DNA of 64,000 nucleotides from Ignavibacteria bacterium (lineage in GTDB: Bacteria > Bacteroidota > Ignavibacteria > Tepidaquicellales > Tepidaquicellaceae). Below the pieces are notes generated by a model. The model was not told where the DNA came from. It saw nothing but the letters and a program-made list of their open reading frames with translations, and ran no database searches. A program made the translations under genes and the position numbers. This document shows, piece by piece, positions 9,129 through 19,299 of the stretch (its first letter is position 1; each line of letters opens with the position of its first letter). The stretch lies in NCBI GenBank assembly GCA_016704345.1, contig JADJAH010000038.1:372001-436000 (forward strand). Direction: 5' to 3'.

Positions 9129-10600
9129 ATTTCTCCGAACTCATGAAGAAAAGCAGCGAATCGTTTACGGATTTTAATGGAGAAGATTTTGTCATCTCTG
9201 GACTTGCATACGATTCAAGAAAAGTTAAACCGGGCTTTGTCTTCTTTGCCATAAAGGGATTGAAAGACGACGGGTCCAGATATATTGATGATGCCTTCAA
9301 GAACGGAGCCTCAGCAGTTGTAGTAGAAGCGAATGGCGATCTTAAGAGTGATGCAAGATTGATCGCAACTTCAAACGTAAGAAGGGCTATGTCATCCATG
9401 AGCGGAGTTTTTTACGGTGATCCGTCATCAAGAATAGGACTAATAGGAATAACCGGAACAAACGGAAAGACAACAACCGCGAGTCTTACAAGAAGCATCT
9501 TCGAATATGCAGGCTTGCCGTGCGGTTTGATCGGTACAATAAATTATGAATACGGTTCGGTGAAAGGCGGAGCATCACTTACCACACCGGATTCGGTTGA
9601 GCTTAACATGCTTCTTGCAGAAATGGCGGAGTCAGGCATGAAGTATTGCGCAATGGAAGTTTCTTCAATCGCTTTGGTAATGGAAAGAGTTTATGGGCTG
9701 AAGTTCTGCACTGCATTGTTCACCAATCTTACAAGCGAGCATCTGGATTTTCACGGTGACATGGAAGAATATTACAAAGCAAAGAAGATCCTGTTTGAAG
9801 GTCTGGCAAAAGACAGTTGTGCAATATCAAACACGGATGATGAATACGGAAGAATGATCTTAGAATCTACAAATGCAAAAAGATTTTTCTATTCGGTAGA
9901 AAATGTGAGTGATCTGAAGCCTGAGAATGTGAATATTTCTGTAACGGGTATTAACTTCGATATAAATTTTAACGGTGATAAGCAAAGAATAAGTTCGGGA
10001 CTAACAGGAAGATTCAATGTTTACAACATACTTGCATCCGTCTCGATAGCTTTGAACAACGGGATAGATCTAAAGACAATTTCGGAAGCGGTCAGAAACT
10101 TTGGAGCAGTGAGAGGAAGATTCAACAGAATTAATCTTCCGAACGGTGCCGCGGCAGTTGTGGATTATTCACATACATCCGATTCACTGAGAAATGCCAT
10201 TGAAGCTGCACGGGATCTTGTAGAACTAGAGAAGAAGAACGGGAGAGTCATTACAATTTTCGGATGCGGAGGAAACAAAGACAGGACTAAGCGTCCGGTG
10301 ATGGGGAGATTTGCAGTGAAGCTTTCTGACCATGCGATCATCACGTCGGATAATCCGAGATATGAAGATCCGTATCTTATAATTGATGAGATCGTTTCGG
10401 GAACGAACGGCAATAAAAATTTTGAGATCATAGAAGACAGGGAGCAAGCTATAAGAAAGGGAATTGAGATTTCGAGAAACGGAGACATAGTGCTAATATG
10501 CGGAAAGGGACATGAAGATTATCAGGAAGTGAAAGGAGTCAAGAAACACTTTGATGATATTGAGATGGTTTCAAAATACTCTGAACTGGCAGCAAAATAA
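9125..10600 (+). CDS. murE: UDP-N-acetylmuramoyl-L-alanyl-D-glutamate--2,6-diaminopimelate ligase MurE
   Basis: Adds the third residue of the peptidoglycan stem peptide in the cytoplasm. The ATP-binding loop GTNGKT is at residues 111-116, and the D409-N-P-R412 motif is the signature for meso-diaminopimelate as substrate, so the wall is predicted to be DAP-type. The ICGKGHEDYQ motif near the C-terminus is also present. Start chosen at ATG 9125 because of the strong GGAGGAA just upstream; this gives 491 residues and a short overlap with the ftsI stop. Confidence 0.96.
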   Translation: MNFSELMKKSSESFTDFNGEDFVISGLAYDSRKVKPGFVFFAIKGLKDDGSRYIDDAFKNGASAVVVEANGDLKSDARLIATSNVRRAMSSMSGVFYGDPSSRIGLIGITGTNGKTTTASLTRSIFEYAGLPCGLIGTINYEYGSVKGGASLTTPDSVELNMLLAEMAESGMKYCAMEVSSIALVMERVYGLKFCTALFTNLTSEHLDFHGDMEEYYKAKKILFEGLAKDSCAISNTDDEYGRMILESTNAKRFFYSVENVSDLKPENVNISVTGINFDINFNGDKQRISSGLTGRFNVYNILASVSIALNNGIDLKTISEAVRNFGAVRGRFNRINLPNGAAAVVDYSHTSDSLRNAIEAARDLVELEKKNGRVITIFGCGGNKDRTKRPVMGRFAVKLSDHAIITSDNPRYEDPYLIIDEIVSGTNGNKNFEIIEDREQAIRKGIEISRNGDIVLICGKGHEDYQEVKGVKKHFDDIEMVSKYSELAAK

Positions 10601-11988
10601 TGATATCAATCGATGATCTGCTCAGCATAGGCAATGCGAATGTACAGACATCAAAAATGAAATTCAAAGGATTTAAGTCAGCGAAGATCGATTCAAGAGC
10701 TGTTAAAAAAGGAGATCTGTTCTTTGCAATAAAGGGCGATAATACTGACGGTCATGAATTTTTAGAAGACGCATTTCTAAAAGGTGCAACTGCCGCAGTA
10801 GTAAATGAGAAGTGGTTGAAGAAAAATGCTAAGTCAACAAGAGGACAGCTATTGATTGGTGTGAAAGATACAGTCTTAGCGCTTGGTGAGCTTGCAGGAA
10901 TTCACAGGAAAAAGTTTAACATACCAGTGATCTGCATTGGAGGTTCAAACGGAAAGACTACTACAAAGGATCTTACAGCGGCCGTTCTATCGGAGAAATA
11001 CAATGTGCTGAAGACTGAAGGCAATCTCAACAATCATCTCGGGCTTCCGATGACGTTGCTGAATTTAAACAAGAGTCATGAGATATGTGTGTTGGAAGTA
11101 GGATGCAATCATTTCGGCGAGATTGATTATCTCTGCAAGATTGCGGATCCTAGTGCGGGACTTGTGACAAACATTGGCAAAGAGCATCTGGAGTTTTTCA
11201 AAGATCTTGACGGTGTGGCCAGAGCGGAGTTTGAGCTTTATGATTATCTGAAGAAAAAGAGCGGCTCGATAATGTTCCTGAATCTTGACGACAAATTCAT
11301 AAACAAATACTCAAAATCAATATCGCATGAAAAAAGGGTTTCATATTCTTACGGCTTTGACTCGAATGTCAAAGGAAGATTTAGGGGCTATGGCAAAAAT
11401 TTTCAGCCTCGTATTGAGATCGAAACGGGAGGAAGAAGATACGAAGCTCAGGTATCAACCTTCGGAAAGCACTCCATCTACAACGGACTTGCGGCAGCAA
11501 CTGTGGGAGATTTCTATGGAGTCGGAAAGGGAAAGATCAAAAAAGCTCTGAAGTCGTTCGCGCCATCTTCATCAAAAAGAATGGAAGTAATAAAAGCCAA
11601 TGGGATCGTGATAATAAATGATGCATACAACAGCAATCCGGATTCCGTTAAGCTGGGACTTGAAACTTTGATGGAAGCAGATACTTCAGGAAAGAAGCAT
11701 GCCGTAATTGCCGATATGCTTGAGCTTGGAAAAGCAAGCCGCTTGGAACACAGCAACATTGGAAAAATTGCGGTCAAGCTTGGTGTAGATAATCTTTACA
11801 CTTTTGGGGAGGAGTCGTATTCAACATTTCAATCGGCAGCGAAAATAAGAAACAACTTTTACTTTGATGACAAAGAAGTTCTGGCTTCAGTGCTGATGAA
11901 AAGGTTAAAGAAAGGTGACATTGTATATGTGAAAGGATCAAGAGGAATGAAGATGGAAGACATTGTTAATTCATTAACAGAAGCATAA
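10600..11988 (+). CDS. murF: UDP-N-acetylmuramoyl-tripeptide--D-alanyl-D-alanine ligase MurF
   Basis: Adds D-Ala-D-Ala to complete the UDP-MurNAc-pentapeptide. The Mur-ligase ATP loop GGSNGKTTT is at 114-122, the EVGCNHFGEI and TNIGKEHLEFF motifs follow, and the NDAYNSNPDS motif specific to MurF is near residue 344. 462 residues, normal length. The start overlaps the murE stop by one base (TAATG), so translation is probably coupled. Confidence 0.96.
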   Translation: MISIDDLLSIGNANVQTSKMKFKGFKSAKIDSRAVKKGDLFFAIKGDNTDGHEFLEDAFLKGATAAVVNEKWLKKNAKSTRGQLLIGVKDTVLALGELAGIHRKKFNIPVICIGGSNGKTTTKDLTAAVLSEKYNVLKTEGNLNNHLGLPMTLLNLNKSHEICVLEVGCNHFGEIDYLCKIADPSAGLVTNIGKEHLEFFKDLDGVARAEFELYDYLKKKSGSIMFLNLDDKFINKYSKSISHEKRVSYSYGFDSNVKGRFRGYGKNFQPRIEIETGGRRYEAQVSTFGKHSIYNGLAAATVGDFYGVGKGKIKKALKSFAPSSSKRMEVIKANGIVIINDAYNSNPDSVKLGLETLMEADTSGKKHAVIADMLELGKASRLEHSNIGKIAVKLGVDNLYTFGEESYSTFQSAAKIRNNFYFDDKEVLASVLMKRLKKGDIVYVKGSRGMKMEDIVNSLTEA

Positions 11989-13097
11989 TGCTTTATAAGC
12001 TGGCTTTGTGGATTAATGATACATTTAATCCCCCGGGCTTTGACATATTCAGGTTCATTACATTCAGGGCTGCTTTGGCGGCAATTACGGCATTGCTCAT
12101 AAGTTTCATTGTTGGGCCAAGGATAATAAAACTACTTCAGAAGAAACAGATAGGCGAAGCAAGAAAGGAAGACGGACCGCAGTTTCATTGGTCAAAGGCG
12201 GGAACGCCCACGATGGGAGGATTCATAATACTTTTGTCAATACTTTTGCCTGTTCTTTTTTGGGGTGATCTTGAGAATGTTTATGTGCTGCTAATTTTGT
12301 TTGTTACGATTTCTTTGGGAATAGTGGGATTCATGGATGACTATTTAAAAGTTGTAAAGAAGTACAAGAAAGGATTAGCAGAGAGATACAAATTGATGGG
12401 ACAGTTGAGTGTGGGATTAATAGTCGGCTGCGCGATATATTTCCTTCCCCAGTTTGAAGGGATAAACTCGATAACGACTATCCCGTTCCTAAAGAGTTTT
12501 CAGTTTGATTTTTCGTATCTCTATGTGCCGATTGTTGTGTTCATAATAACTGCGACATCCAATGCAGTCAACTTCACTGACGGTCTCGACGGATTAGCAA
12601 CGGGCACGGTTGGAATCGTAGTCTTCACGCTTGGAGTGGTCGCTTATGTTTCAGGCAATATTGAGACAGCGAAATATCTTAACATAATTTACTTACGCGG
12701 AAACGGTGAACTGGTAATTTATTGCGCGGCAGTTTGCGGAGCAGCACTTGGTTTCTTGTGGTACAATTTTTATCCCGCCCAGGTATTCATGGGAGATACG
12801 GGATCACTGGCTTTAGGCGGCGCAGTAGGCACGCTTGCAATACTGGTAAAGAAAGAATTTATGCTGCCTTTGCTTGGAGGAATATTTTTCGTTGAAGCAT
12901 TGTCGGTAATATTGCAGAGATACTATTTCAAATATACCAGAGTAAGAACCGGGGAAGGAAAGAGAATTTTCAGGATGGCCCCGATTCATCATCACTTTGA
13001 AATGAAAGGCGTACCCGAGCCAAAGATCGTGATGAGATTTTACATTGTCGGAATTATTCTTGCTATCGTCACGCTTGCATCATTAAAGGTAAGATGA
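11988..13097 (+). CDS. mraY: Phospho-N-acetylmuramoyl-pentapeptide transferase MraY
   Basis: Integral membrane enzyme that transfers phospho-MurNAc-pentapeptide to undecaprenyl phosphate, forming lipid I. About ten hydrophobic helices. Conserved motifs: FMDDYLKVVKK and KGLAERYKL (~119-142), NAVNFTDGLDGLATG (~201-215), FMGDTGSLALGG (~276-287) and the histidine-rich PIHHHFEMKG near residue 339. 369 residues, starting at the ATG that overlaps the murF stop by one base. Confidence 0.97.
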   Translation: MLYKLALWINDTFNPPGFDIFRFITFRAALAAITALLISFIVGPRIIKLLQKKQIGEARKEDGPQFHWSKAGTPTMGGFIILLSILLPVLFWGDLENVYVLLILFVTISLGIVGFMDDYLKVVKKYKKGLAERYKLMGQLSVGLIVGCAIYFLPQFEGINSITTIPFLKSFQFDFSYLYVPIVVFIITATSNAVNFTDGLDGLATGTVGIVVFTLGVVAYVSGNIETAKYLNIIYLRGNGELVIYCAAVCGAALGFLWYNFYPAQVFMGDTGSLALGGAVGTLAILVKKEFMLPLLGGIFFVEALSVILQRYYFKYTRVRTGEGKRIFRMAPIHHHFEMKGVPEPKIVMRFYIVGIILAIVTLASLKVR

Positions 13098-14464
13098 CAG
13101 AAAAGAAATCAAGTTCTTTCACAGTAATTGGAGCCGGGCGAAGCGGTGTCGGAATTTCCAAACTTCTTGCCTCAAAAGGAAATCAAGTACTTCTGTATGA
13201 TGAGAACTCCGATGATAAGTTAAAGTATCTTGACAAGGACGGTTTGGTAAAACATGGCGTTGAACTTTGTCTCGGTAAATGGGATGAGAGAATACTTAGG
13301 AACAACGTCATAGTAAAGAGTCCCGGTGTTCCGCCATCAAGTGAAGTAATAGTCATGGCAAGATCGTTAGGAATTAAAGTAGTCTCTGAAATTGAAGCGG
13401 CGTATGAATATTGTCCGTGTCCCATTATAGCAGTAACGGGAACAAACGGTAAGACGACAACAACCGAACTGACAGGTGAAATATTCAGGAGCGCAGGAAT
13501 TGATACTAAGGTTTGCGGAAATGTAGGGCTTGCATTCAGTGAGATCATTGATGATCTGCATGAAGACAGTATTGTAGTGCTAGAGGTCAGCAGTTATCAG
13601 TTGAATGATATTGAGAATTTCAAACCCGCGGTGGGAGTGATGATGAACATTACACCGGATCATATTGACTGGCATGGAAGTTTTGAGAATTATCTTACTG
13701 CCAAGATGAGAATTGCCGAGAATATGGATGAAGAAAGCCTTCTGGTAGTCAATCACGATGACAAGGTACTTAGAGATTCGGTGGAGAAACTTAGTATTGC
13801 AAAGTCTTACTTCGGACTTACTGAAAAGACCTTTGACAATTGCGAACAAGGCGCTTATGAGAAGGAAGGAAAGATGTTTTACTTCAACAAATCTAAAAGT
13901 TTTAATGAAGAGATAATGGAAACACGCGATATAAATATCAGAGGAAAGCATAATCTTTACAACTCGCTTGCAGCGGCCATCAGCGCGAGATCGTTCGGGA
14001 TAAGGAATGAGATCATCAGCTCGACACTGAAAGCATTTCCGGGAGTTGAACACCGGATAGAATTTACAAGAGAGTTGAACGGTGTGAAGTTCTTCAATGA
14101 TTCTAAGGCAACCAATGTAGAATCAATGATCGTAGCATTGGAAGCATTTGAAGGGAATCTTATACTCATCATGGGCGGAAGGGAAAAAGGGAATGACTAT
14201 TCATCCGTAAATGACTTAGTGAAGAACAGAGTGAAGACAATTGTTGCCGTTGGTGAATCACGCGAGAATATTGTAAGACATTTCGGAAGCATTGTCAGAG
14301 TCATTGAAGCCACAAGCATGGAAGATGCTGTGGCAAAGGCTTATGGAGCAAGTATTCCGGGCGACAACGTTTTGCTGTCTCCTGCATGCAAGAGCTTTGA
14401 TATGTTTGAAAGTTACGAGCACAGAGGAGAAGTGTTTAAGAAGATTGTAAACTCTTTGAAATGA
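13094..14464 (+). CDS. murD: UDP-N-acetylmuramoyl-L-alanine--D-glutamate ligase MurD
   Basis: Cytoplasmic ligase adding D-Glu to UDP-MurNAc-L-Ala. N-terminal nucleotide-fold (TVIGAGRSGVGISKLL), ATP loop GTNGKTTT at 116-123, NITPDHIDWHGS (~184-195), HRIEF and NDSKATN (~337-343), and the C-terminal LSPACKSFDMFESYEHRGE motif typical of MurD. 456 residues. It overlaps mraY and ftsW by 4 bases each (ATGA). Confidence 0.96.
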   Translation: MTEKKSSSFTVIGAGRSGVGISKLLASKGNQVLLYDENSDDKLKYLDKDGLVKHGVELCLGKWDERILRNNVIVKSPGVPPSSEVIVMARSLGIKVVSEIEAAYEYCPCPIIAVTGTNGKTTTTELTGEIFRSAGIDTKVCGNVGLAFSEIIDDLHEDSIVVLEVSSYQLNDIENFKPAVGVMMNITPDHIDWHGSFENYLTAKMRIAENMDEESLLVVNHDDKVLRDSVEKLSIAKSYFGLTEKTFDNCEQGAYEKEGKMFYFNKSKSFNEEIMETRDINIRGKHNLYNSLAAAISARSFGIRNEIISSTLKAFPGVEHRIEFTRELNGVKFFNDSKATNVESMIVALEAFEGNLILIMGGREKGNDYSSVNDLVKNRVKTIVAVGESRENIVRHFGSIVRVIEATSMEDAVAKAYGASIPGDNVLLSPACKSFDMFESYEHRGEVFKKIVNSLK

Positions 14465-15576
14465 ATCACAAGTATAAGATAGACATATGGATTCTGATCT
14501 CGGTTCTTGTGCTGATGATATTCAGCATAGGAGTCGTTTACAGTGCCAGTGCATCTTTCGCTCTGGATAAATTTCAAGACAGCAGATATTTATTCAAACA
14601 GCATTTGATAAAAGTCGTATTCTCAGTTGCCGCACTATTCATACTTGCAAAAGTTGATTATAAGATTCTCGAAAGATTTGCAAAACCGATGATCATACTT
14701 TCGATTCTTCTGCTGATATATACAGTGTTTCTGGGGTCCAGTCCAATCAAGGGCGCAAGCAGATGGATAAGTATAGGTCCGGTAAATTTTCAGCCGTCGG
14801 AAATTGCGAGATATTCTCTGATCATCTACTTAGCGCTATTGCTTGCAAGGAAGAAGGACTATATGAATTTGCTTTACAAGGGATATCTTCCCGTGCTCTT
14901 TTACATAATTACAGTAACAGGACTCGTGCTTATACAGCCGAATCTTTCCGTGGCAATAATAATTTTCAGCACAAGCATGCTGATGATCTTTCTTTCGCAG
15001 GCAAAGCTCAAGCATATCGGATTCACATTTGCTTCACTTGTTCCGATTGTTACAATTTTTATCATGTCAAAGGATTACATCATTGCTCGACTTACGTCAT
15101 ACTCTGAATACAAATCTAGCGGAAGTACAAGTTATCAGCTTCAGCAGGCATTGATAGGATTCGGCAACGGCGGCCTTACGGGAGTTGGTCCCGGAAATTC
15201 AAATCAGAGAGAATTTTTCCTTCCCGAGGCGCATGGTGATTTTATCTATTCCATTATAGGAGAAGAATATGGGTTCATCGGTACATTCGCGATCCTTTGC
15301 CTTTACTTTATTCTGATCTATAGAGGATACATGGTTGCAAAGGAAACAGCAGATGAATTTGGCAAGTTTCTTGCTTTCGGAATTACAACTCTGATAACCA
15401 TCAATGCTCTCGTGAACATGTCTGTTGCAAGCGGTGTGATTCCTACGACGGGCGTGACATTGCCGTTTGTAAGTTACGGCGGCACATCGATAATCTTCAG
15501 CGCGATGGCGGTCGGAGTTCTCTTAAATATTTCAGCGCAGAGAGAGAATGCAGGCGAATCATTATCAATGGCTTGA
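14461..15576 (+). CDS. ftsW: Septal peptidoglycan glycosyltransferase FtsW (SEDS family)
   Basis: Polytopic SEDS protein that polymerises lipid II at the septum together with FtsI. Roughly ten membrane helices; conserved GASRWISIGPVNFQPSEIA segment (~97-116), the loop LPEAHGDFIYSIIGEEYG, and the C-terminal GVTLPFVSYGGTSI motif (~333-346). 371 residues. Starts within the murD stop (ATGA) and ends 3 bases before murG. Confidence 0.95.
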   Translation: MNHKYKIDIWILISVLVLMIFSIGVVYSASASFALDKFQDSRYLFKQHLIKVVFSVAALFILAKVDYKILERFAKPMIILSILLLIYTVFLGSSPIKGASRWISIGPVNFQPSEIARYSLIIYLALLLARKKDYMNLLYKGYLPVLFYIITVTGLVLIQPNLSVAIIIFSTSMLMIFLSQAKLKHIGFTFASLVPIVTIFIMSKDYIIARLTSYSEYKSSGSTSYQLQQALIGFGNGGLTGVGPGNSNQREFFLPEAHGDFIYSIIGEEYGFIGTFAILCLYFILIYRGYMVAKETADEFGKFLAFGITTLITINALVNMSVASGVIPTTGVTLPFVSYGGTSIIFSAMAVGVLLNISAQRENAGESLSMA

Positions 15577-15579
15577 GAG

Positions 15580-16668
15580 ATGAGATACTTATTTGCCGGC
15601 GGAGGAACCGGAGGGCACATCTTCCCGGCAATTGCAATAGCGGATGAGATAAGAAAAATGGATACGATGGCAGAGATACTTTTCGTTGGCGCAAAAGGCA
15701 GGATAGAAGAAAAAATTGTTCCTTCAAATAACTACAGGCTGGAAACGATTGATATAGCAGGCATAAACAGAAGCAACATGCTGAAGAATATCGGATTGCC
15801 TTTGAAGTTTCTTGGAGCTCTAAAGAAGTGCAGAGACATCATCCGTGAATTCAAACCGGATGTTGCGGTAGGAACGGGAGGGTTTGTTTGCGGACCGGTG
15901 ATTTACCAGGCAAACAAATCCAGAGTACCGACACTCATTCAGGAAGGAAACGCTTATGCAGGTAAGACGATCAGATTTCTTTCATCTAAGAGTGACAAGG
16001 TTGTGATCAACTTTGAAGAGACGATTAAATATCTGAAGAGAAAAGATAATGTTTTAAAGATTGCTCACCCGATACGAAGTTCTTTGAAAAGGGTTAACAA
16101 ACAGGAAGCTCTGGAATTCTTCAAACTTCCGGCGGACAGAAAGACTATTCTGATCTTTGGAGGAAGTCAGGGAGCACATGGAATAAATGAAGCCGTGAGT
16201 TCAGCCGCTGAGAAGCTCTACTCAGCGGGTATGAATATTATTTGGCAGGCAGGTAAGAGTGATTCGGCAAATGCGCAAAAAGAGTTTTCAGGACTTAGTG
16301 ACAGAATCAGGATCTTTGAGTTCATTGACAGAATGGATATGGCTTATTCTGCAAGCGATCTGGTTGTTTGCAGAGCGGGTATTACAAGCATCATGGAATT
16401 ATCGTTCATGAAGACGCCTTCGATATTGATACCATTGCCGGGCTCGGCAGAGAATCATCAGGAGATGAATGCAAGGAGCTTTGAAAGTAAAGGTGCTTCA
16501 AAAGTAGTACTTCAACACGAAGCGAAAGAAAAACTATATGATGAGATTTTGAAGATCATTAATGATGACGTAGAAATCAGAGAAATGTCAAGTTCGGCGG
16601 CAAACTTTGCCGATCCGCTTGCAGCAGAGAAGATAGCAAAGGAAGTAAAACTACTTGCAGAAAAATGA
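15580..16668 (+). CDS. murG: UDP-N-acetylglucosamine--MurNAc-pentapeptide undecaprenol GlcNAc transferase MurG
   Basis: GT28 enzyme of the inner membrane face that converts lipid I to lipid II. N-terminal G-loop FAGGGTGGHIFPAIAIA (~4-20), the GTGGFVCGP segment, QEGNAYAGKTIR (~124-135), the second G-loop FGGSQGAHGINEA and the C-terminal SRAGITSIMEL-type motif (here CRAGITSIMEL). 362 residues, full length. Confidence 0.96.
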   Translation: MRYLFAGGGTGGHIFPAIAIADEIRKMDTMAEILFVGAKGRIEEKIVPSNNYRLETIDIAGINRSNMLKNIGLPLKFLGALKKCRDIIREFKPDVAVGTGGFVCGPVIYQANKSRVPTLIQEGNAYAGKTIRFLSSKSDKVVINFEETIKYLKRKDNVLKIAHPIRSSLKRVNKQEALEFFKLPADRKTILIFGGSQGAHGINEAVSSAAEKLYSAGMNIIWQAGKSDSANAQKEFSGLSDRIRIFEFIDRMDMAYSASDLVVCRAGITSIMELSFMKTPSILIPLPGSAENHQEMNARSFESKGASKVVLQHEAKEKLYDEILKIINDDVEIREMSSSAANFADPLAAEKIAKEVKLLAEK

Positions 16669-17156
16669 ACGAGAGAGTTTACAAAACCAAACTTGAGTTT
16701 TATTACAGATCGCTTGTAATTTATCTACTTACTCTTGTAGTATACATTCTTATCAAGGGTAAATTCTTTCAGGAACGATTCGAAGTTGTATTCAAGGATC
16801 CGATAATTTATGTGATATCGATCTTCATAATTTATTTTGTGATAGTTCTAATTACTAATTCAGTATCGGCTAAGAAACTGATCTTTGACGATAAGGACAT
16901 TACGATCCGGAACAGGTTCGGTCAAAGGAAAATAGGCTTAAAGGATATAGTGGGAGTAAGATTTTCGAGACCCAAGAGAAAATCCAAAGAAGACAGCAGC
17001 AGAGTGAGGATTGTAAAGTTAAAACTTCTTAACAGAAAGAGGCAGCTAAGAATACGGATCAATGATTTCGAAAATGAAAAAGAGCTTGAAACTGAATTCA
17101 GAAATATTTCACGAAAATTAACTTCGAAACAATGGAAACAGCCGGACACAATTTAG
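16665..17156 (+). CDS. Small membrane protein of unknown function inside the dcw cluster
   Basis: Not recognised as a named family. The 163-residue protein has two predicted membrane helices (~13-31 and ~44-63) and a C-terminal cytoplasmic region (~70-155). That region reads like a small beta-rich, PH-like domain (LIFDDKDITIRNRFGQRKIGLKDIVGV...) with many Lys/Arg. It overlaps murG by 4 bases and murC by 25 bases, so it is translated as part of the wall operon. Its position between murG and murC is where other genomes sometimes carry extra division or wall genes. A role in envelope synthesis is inferred only from position. Confidence 0.8.
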   Translation: MNERVYKTKLEFYYRSLVIYLLTLVVYILIKGKFFQERFEVVFKDPIIYVISIFIIYFVIVLITNSVSAKKLIFDDKDITIRNRFGQRKIGLKDIVGVRFSRPKRKSKEDSSRVRIVKLKLLNRKRQLRIRINDFENEKELETEFRNISRKLTSKQWKQPDTI

Positions 17157-18529
17157 AAGAATATCGAAGTGTGCATTTGATAGGCGTCGGCGGAATCGGC
17201 ATGAGCGGAATTGCCGAATATCTCGCAGGCAAAGGAGTAACAGTATCAGGCAGTGACATCAGACAGTCAATTACAACAAGGCGGCTTGAGAGATTGGGTG
17301 TGAAGGTAATTCTTGGCCATGCCGAAGAAAATATACCTGAAGGTTGCGAGCTTGTAATCTATACATCTGCTCTTGATGAGGAAAATGCAGAACTTAAAAG
17401 AGCACGGGCTATGGGCACAAAGCTGATCAAGAGAGCAGAAGCTCTGGGCAATATTGTAAATAAGCAATTTCTAATTGCAGTCAGCGGCACTCATGGCAAG
17501 ACGACCACTACAGCAATGATTGCAAAGGTGCTGATAGACGCAGATGTAGATCCGACGGTATTTGTCGGCGGGGCGCTCGATTTTTTTGAAGGCGGTTCAT
17601 CAAAGATTGGGAATGGAGATGTAGCGGTGGTTGAAGCAGATGAATATGACAGAAGTTTTCTCAGACTATCTCCGGACATACTTGTGATCACAAACATTGA
17701 CTCCGACCATCTTGATATCTACAGGGATATGAATGATATCATAGACAATTTCAAAATGTTCATTGCAAAGAGGAAGAAATCGGCAAAGGTTATTGCATGC
17801 GGGGATGACAAGGATGTTCTTACGGCAATAAAAGAAATCAAGGACAAAGTAACATACGGATTTGATAAGGGAAATAATTTTGCGATTACCGATATGAGTT
17901 TTGACGGAAGCAAATCAGATTATACAATAGACGGAAACATGGTCAGTCTCAAAGTTCCCGGCGCGCACAATGTATTGAATTCTGCGGCGTGCTATCTTAC
18001 GGCCAGAGAACTAAAGTTAAGTATGAACACAATCAATGAGAGTCTTCGCGATTTCAGAGGAGTTCACAGAAGGCTCGAGCTGAAGTATGAGAATGGATTA
18101 CTCATTTATGATGACTATGCTCATCACCCTGCAGAAGTGAAGGCTTCTCTTGATGCAATGAAGCGGCTCAGACATGACGGAAGGATCATAACGGTATTCC
18201 AGCCTCATCTGTTTACAAGGACAAGGGATTTCTACAAAGAATTTGCCGAAGCTTTCAGGGAGACGGATATTCTTTTTCTTGCTAAAATATATCCGGCCAG
18301 GGAGAAAGAGATAGAAGGAGTATCAAGCAGGCTGATACTCAATGAATATTTTAAGATGGGTAAGAACGGAATTTACATTGAGAAGAATGATGAATTGCTT
18401 GATACGTTGGAAGATATGACAAGAGAAGGTGACATTGTAGTATTTCAGGGTGCAGGTGATATTACGGGTGTTTGTGAAAAATTTGTTGCAAGAATGAATA
18501 ACAAGAGGGCAACTTCAGTTCCGCTATGA
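17132..18529 (+). CDS. murC: UDP-N-acetylmuramate--L-alanine ligase MurC
   Basis: First amino-acid-adding Mur ligase. N-terminal Rossmann segment HLIGVGGIGMSGIAEYL (~15-31), ATP loop GTHGKTTT at 119-126, the VVEADEYDRSFL motif, ITNIDSDHLDIY, HRRLE, and YDDYAHHPAEVKA (~327-339), all diagnostic of MurC. 465 residues; starts 25 bases before the end of the preceding small gene. murB and ddl, often next to murC, are not present here and must be elsewhere. Confidence 0.96.
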   Translation: METAGHNLEEYRSVHLIGVGGIGMSGIAEYLAGKGVTVSGSDIRQSITTRRLERLGVKVILGHAEENIPEGCELVIYTSALDEENAELKRARAMGTKLIKRAEALGNIVNKQFLIAVSGTHGKTTTTAMIAKVLIDADVDPTVFVGGALDFFEGGSSKIGNGDVAVVEADEYDRSFLRLSPDILVITNIDSDHLDIYRDMNDIIDNFKMFIAKRKKSAKVIACGDDKDVLTAIKEIKDKVTYGFDKGNNFAITDMSFDGSKSDYTIDGNMVSLKVPGAHNVLNSAACYLTARELKLSMNTINESLRDFRGVHRRLELKYENGLLIYDDYAHHPAEVKASLDAMKRLRHDGRIITVFQPHLFTRTRDFYKEFAEAFRETDILFLAKIYPAREKEIEGVSSRLILNEYFKMGKNGIYIEKNDELLDTLEDMTREGDIVVFQGAGDITGVCEKFVARMNNKRATSVPL

Positions 18530-19296
18530 GCAGAAAGATCATCATATTATCTTTGCTAGTGATATTCGCTTCGGTGGCCGCATACTATTCGGTTGTATGG
18601 AGAAGCGGTTACATGATAAGTGAAATAACAGTGACAGGAAATCATTCAATAAGCAGGGAAGAAATTCTTGCTGTCGGAAGAGTGAAAGACTCTTTAATGA
18701 TTGAGAAAGATGCAGAGATAGAATTGATTCAGGACAGGCTGATGAATCATCCTGAAATAAAGAAAGCATTTGTCAGCAAGACGCCGCCATCGGAATTAAA
18801 AATTGAAGTTGTGGAGAAGAGACCCGTAGCTATTCTCAATACCGGAAGTGAATTGATGTTGATTGATGAAGAGCTTGAAACATTTCCATTCAGGCAGACT
18901 GCCAAGACATATGATATTCCTGTGATCAGCGGTGTTCGTATAGAGAACACACTTAACCCAAAGAACAGATTCAACAAAGAAGATCTTCACTATGCATTAT
19001 TCTTAATTCTCAATGCATTCAATGACAGCAAGATATTGTACAGCAATATTTCGGAGATCAATCTCTCCGATACCGGAAAGTCAATAGTATATGTGAGTGA
19101 AGATTCCAGCCCGTTCTATCTCCCCAGGGATATCAAGAAGAGTATTACGGACGAGGAGTACAGAAATGTTTTGCTTGGCAAGCTGAAAATATTTGAAGGA
19201 TATCTTAAGCAATCTTTGGACAATCATTTGAAATCGGATGTGAAATATGTTGATCTTCGTTATTCGAATCATGTAATAGTAAATTCAAATCACTGA
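18526..19296 (+). CDS. ftsQ: Cell division protein FtsQ (POTRA domain)
   Basis: Bitopic division protein: membrane helix at ~5-25, then a POTRA domain (ISEITVTGNHSISREEIL..., ~31-100) and a beta-rich FtsQ domain to the C-terminus (ending KYVDLRYSNHVIV, the usual closing strand). 256 residues. FtsQ links FtsL/FtsI to the divisome in the periplasm. Overlaps murC by 4 bases and lies 3 bases before ftsA, the normal ftsQAZ order. Confidence 0.92.
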   Translation: MSRKIIILSLLVIFASVAAYYSVVWRSGYMISEITVTGNHSISREEILAVGRVKDSLMIEKDAEIELIQDRLMNHPEIKKAFVSKTPPSELKIEVVEKRPVAILNTGSELMLIDEELETFPFRQTAKTYDIPVISGVRIENTLNPKNRFNKEDLHYALFLILNAFNDSKILYSNISEINLSDTGKSIVYVSEDSSPFYLPRDIKKSITDEEYRNVLLGKLKIFEGYLKQSLDNHLKSDVKYVDLRYSNHVIVNSNH

Positions 19297-19299
19297 CAA

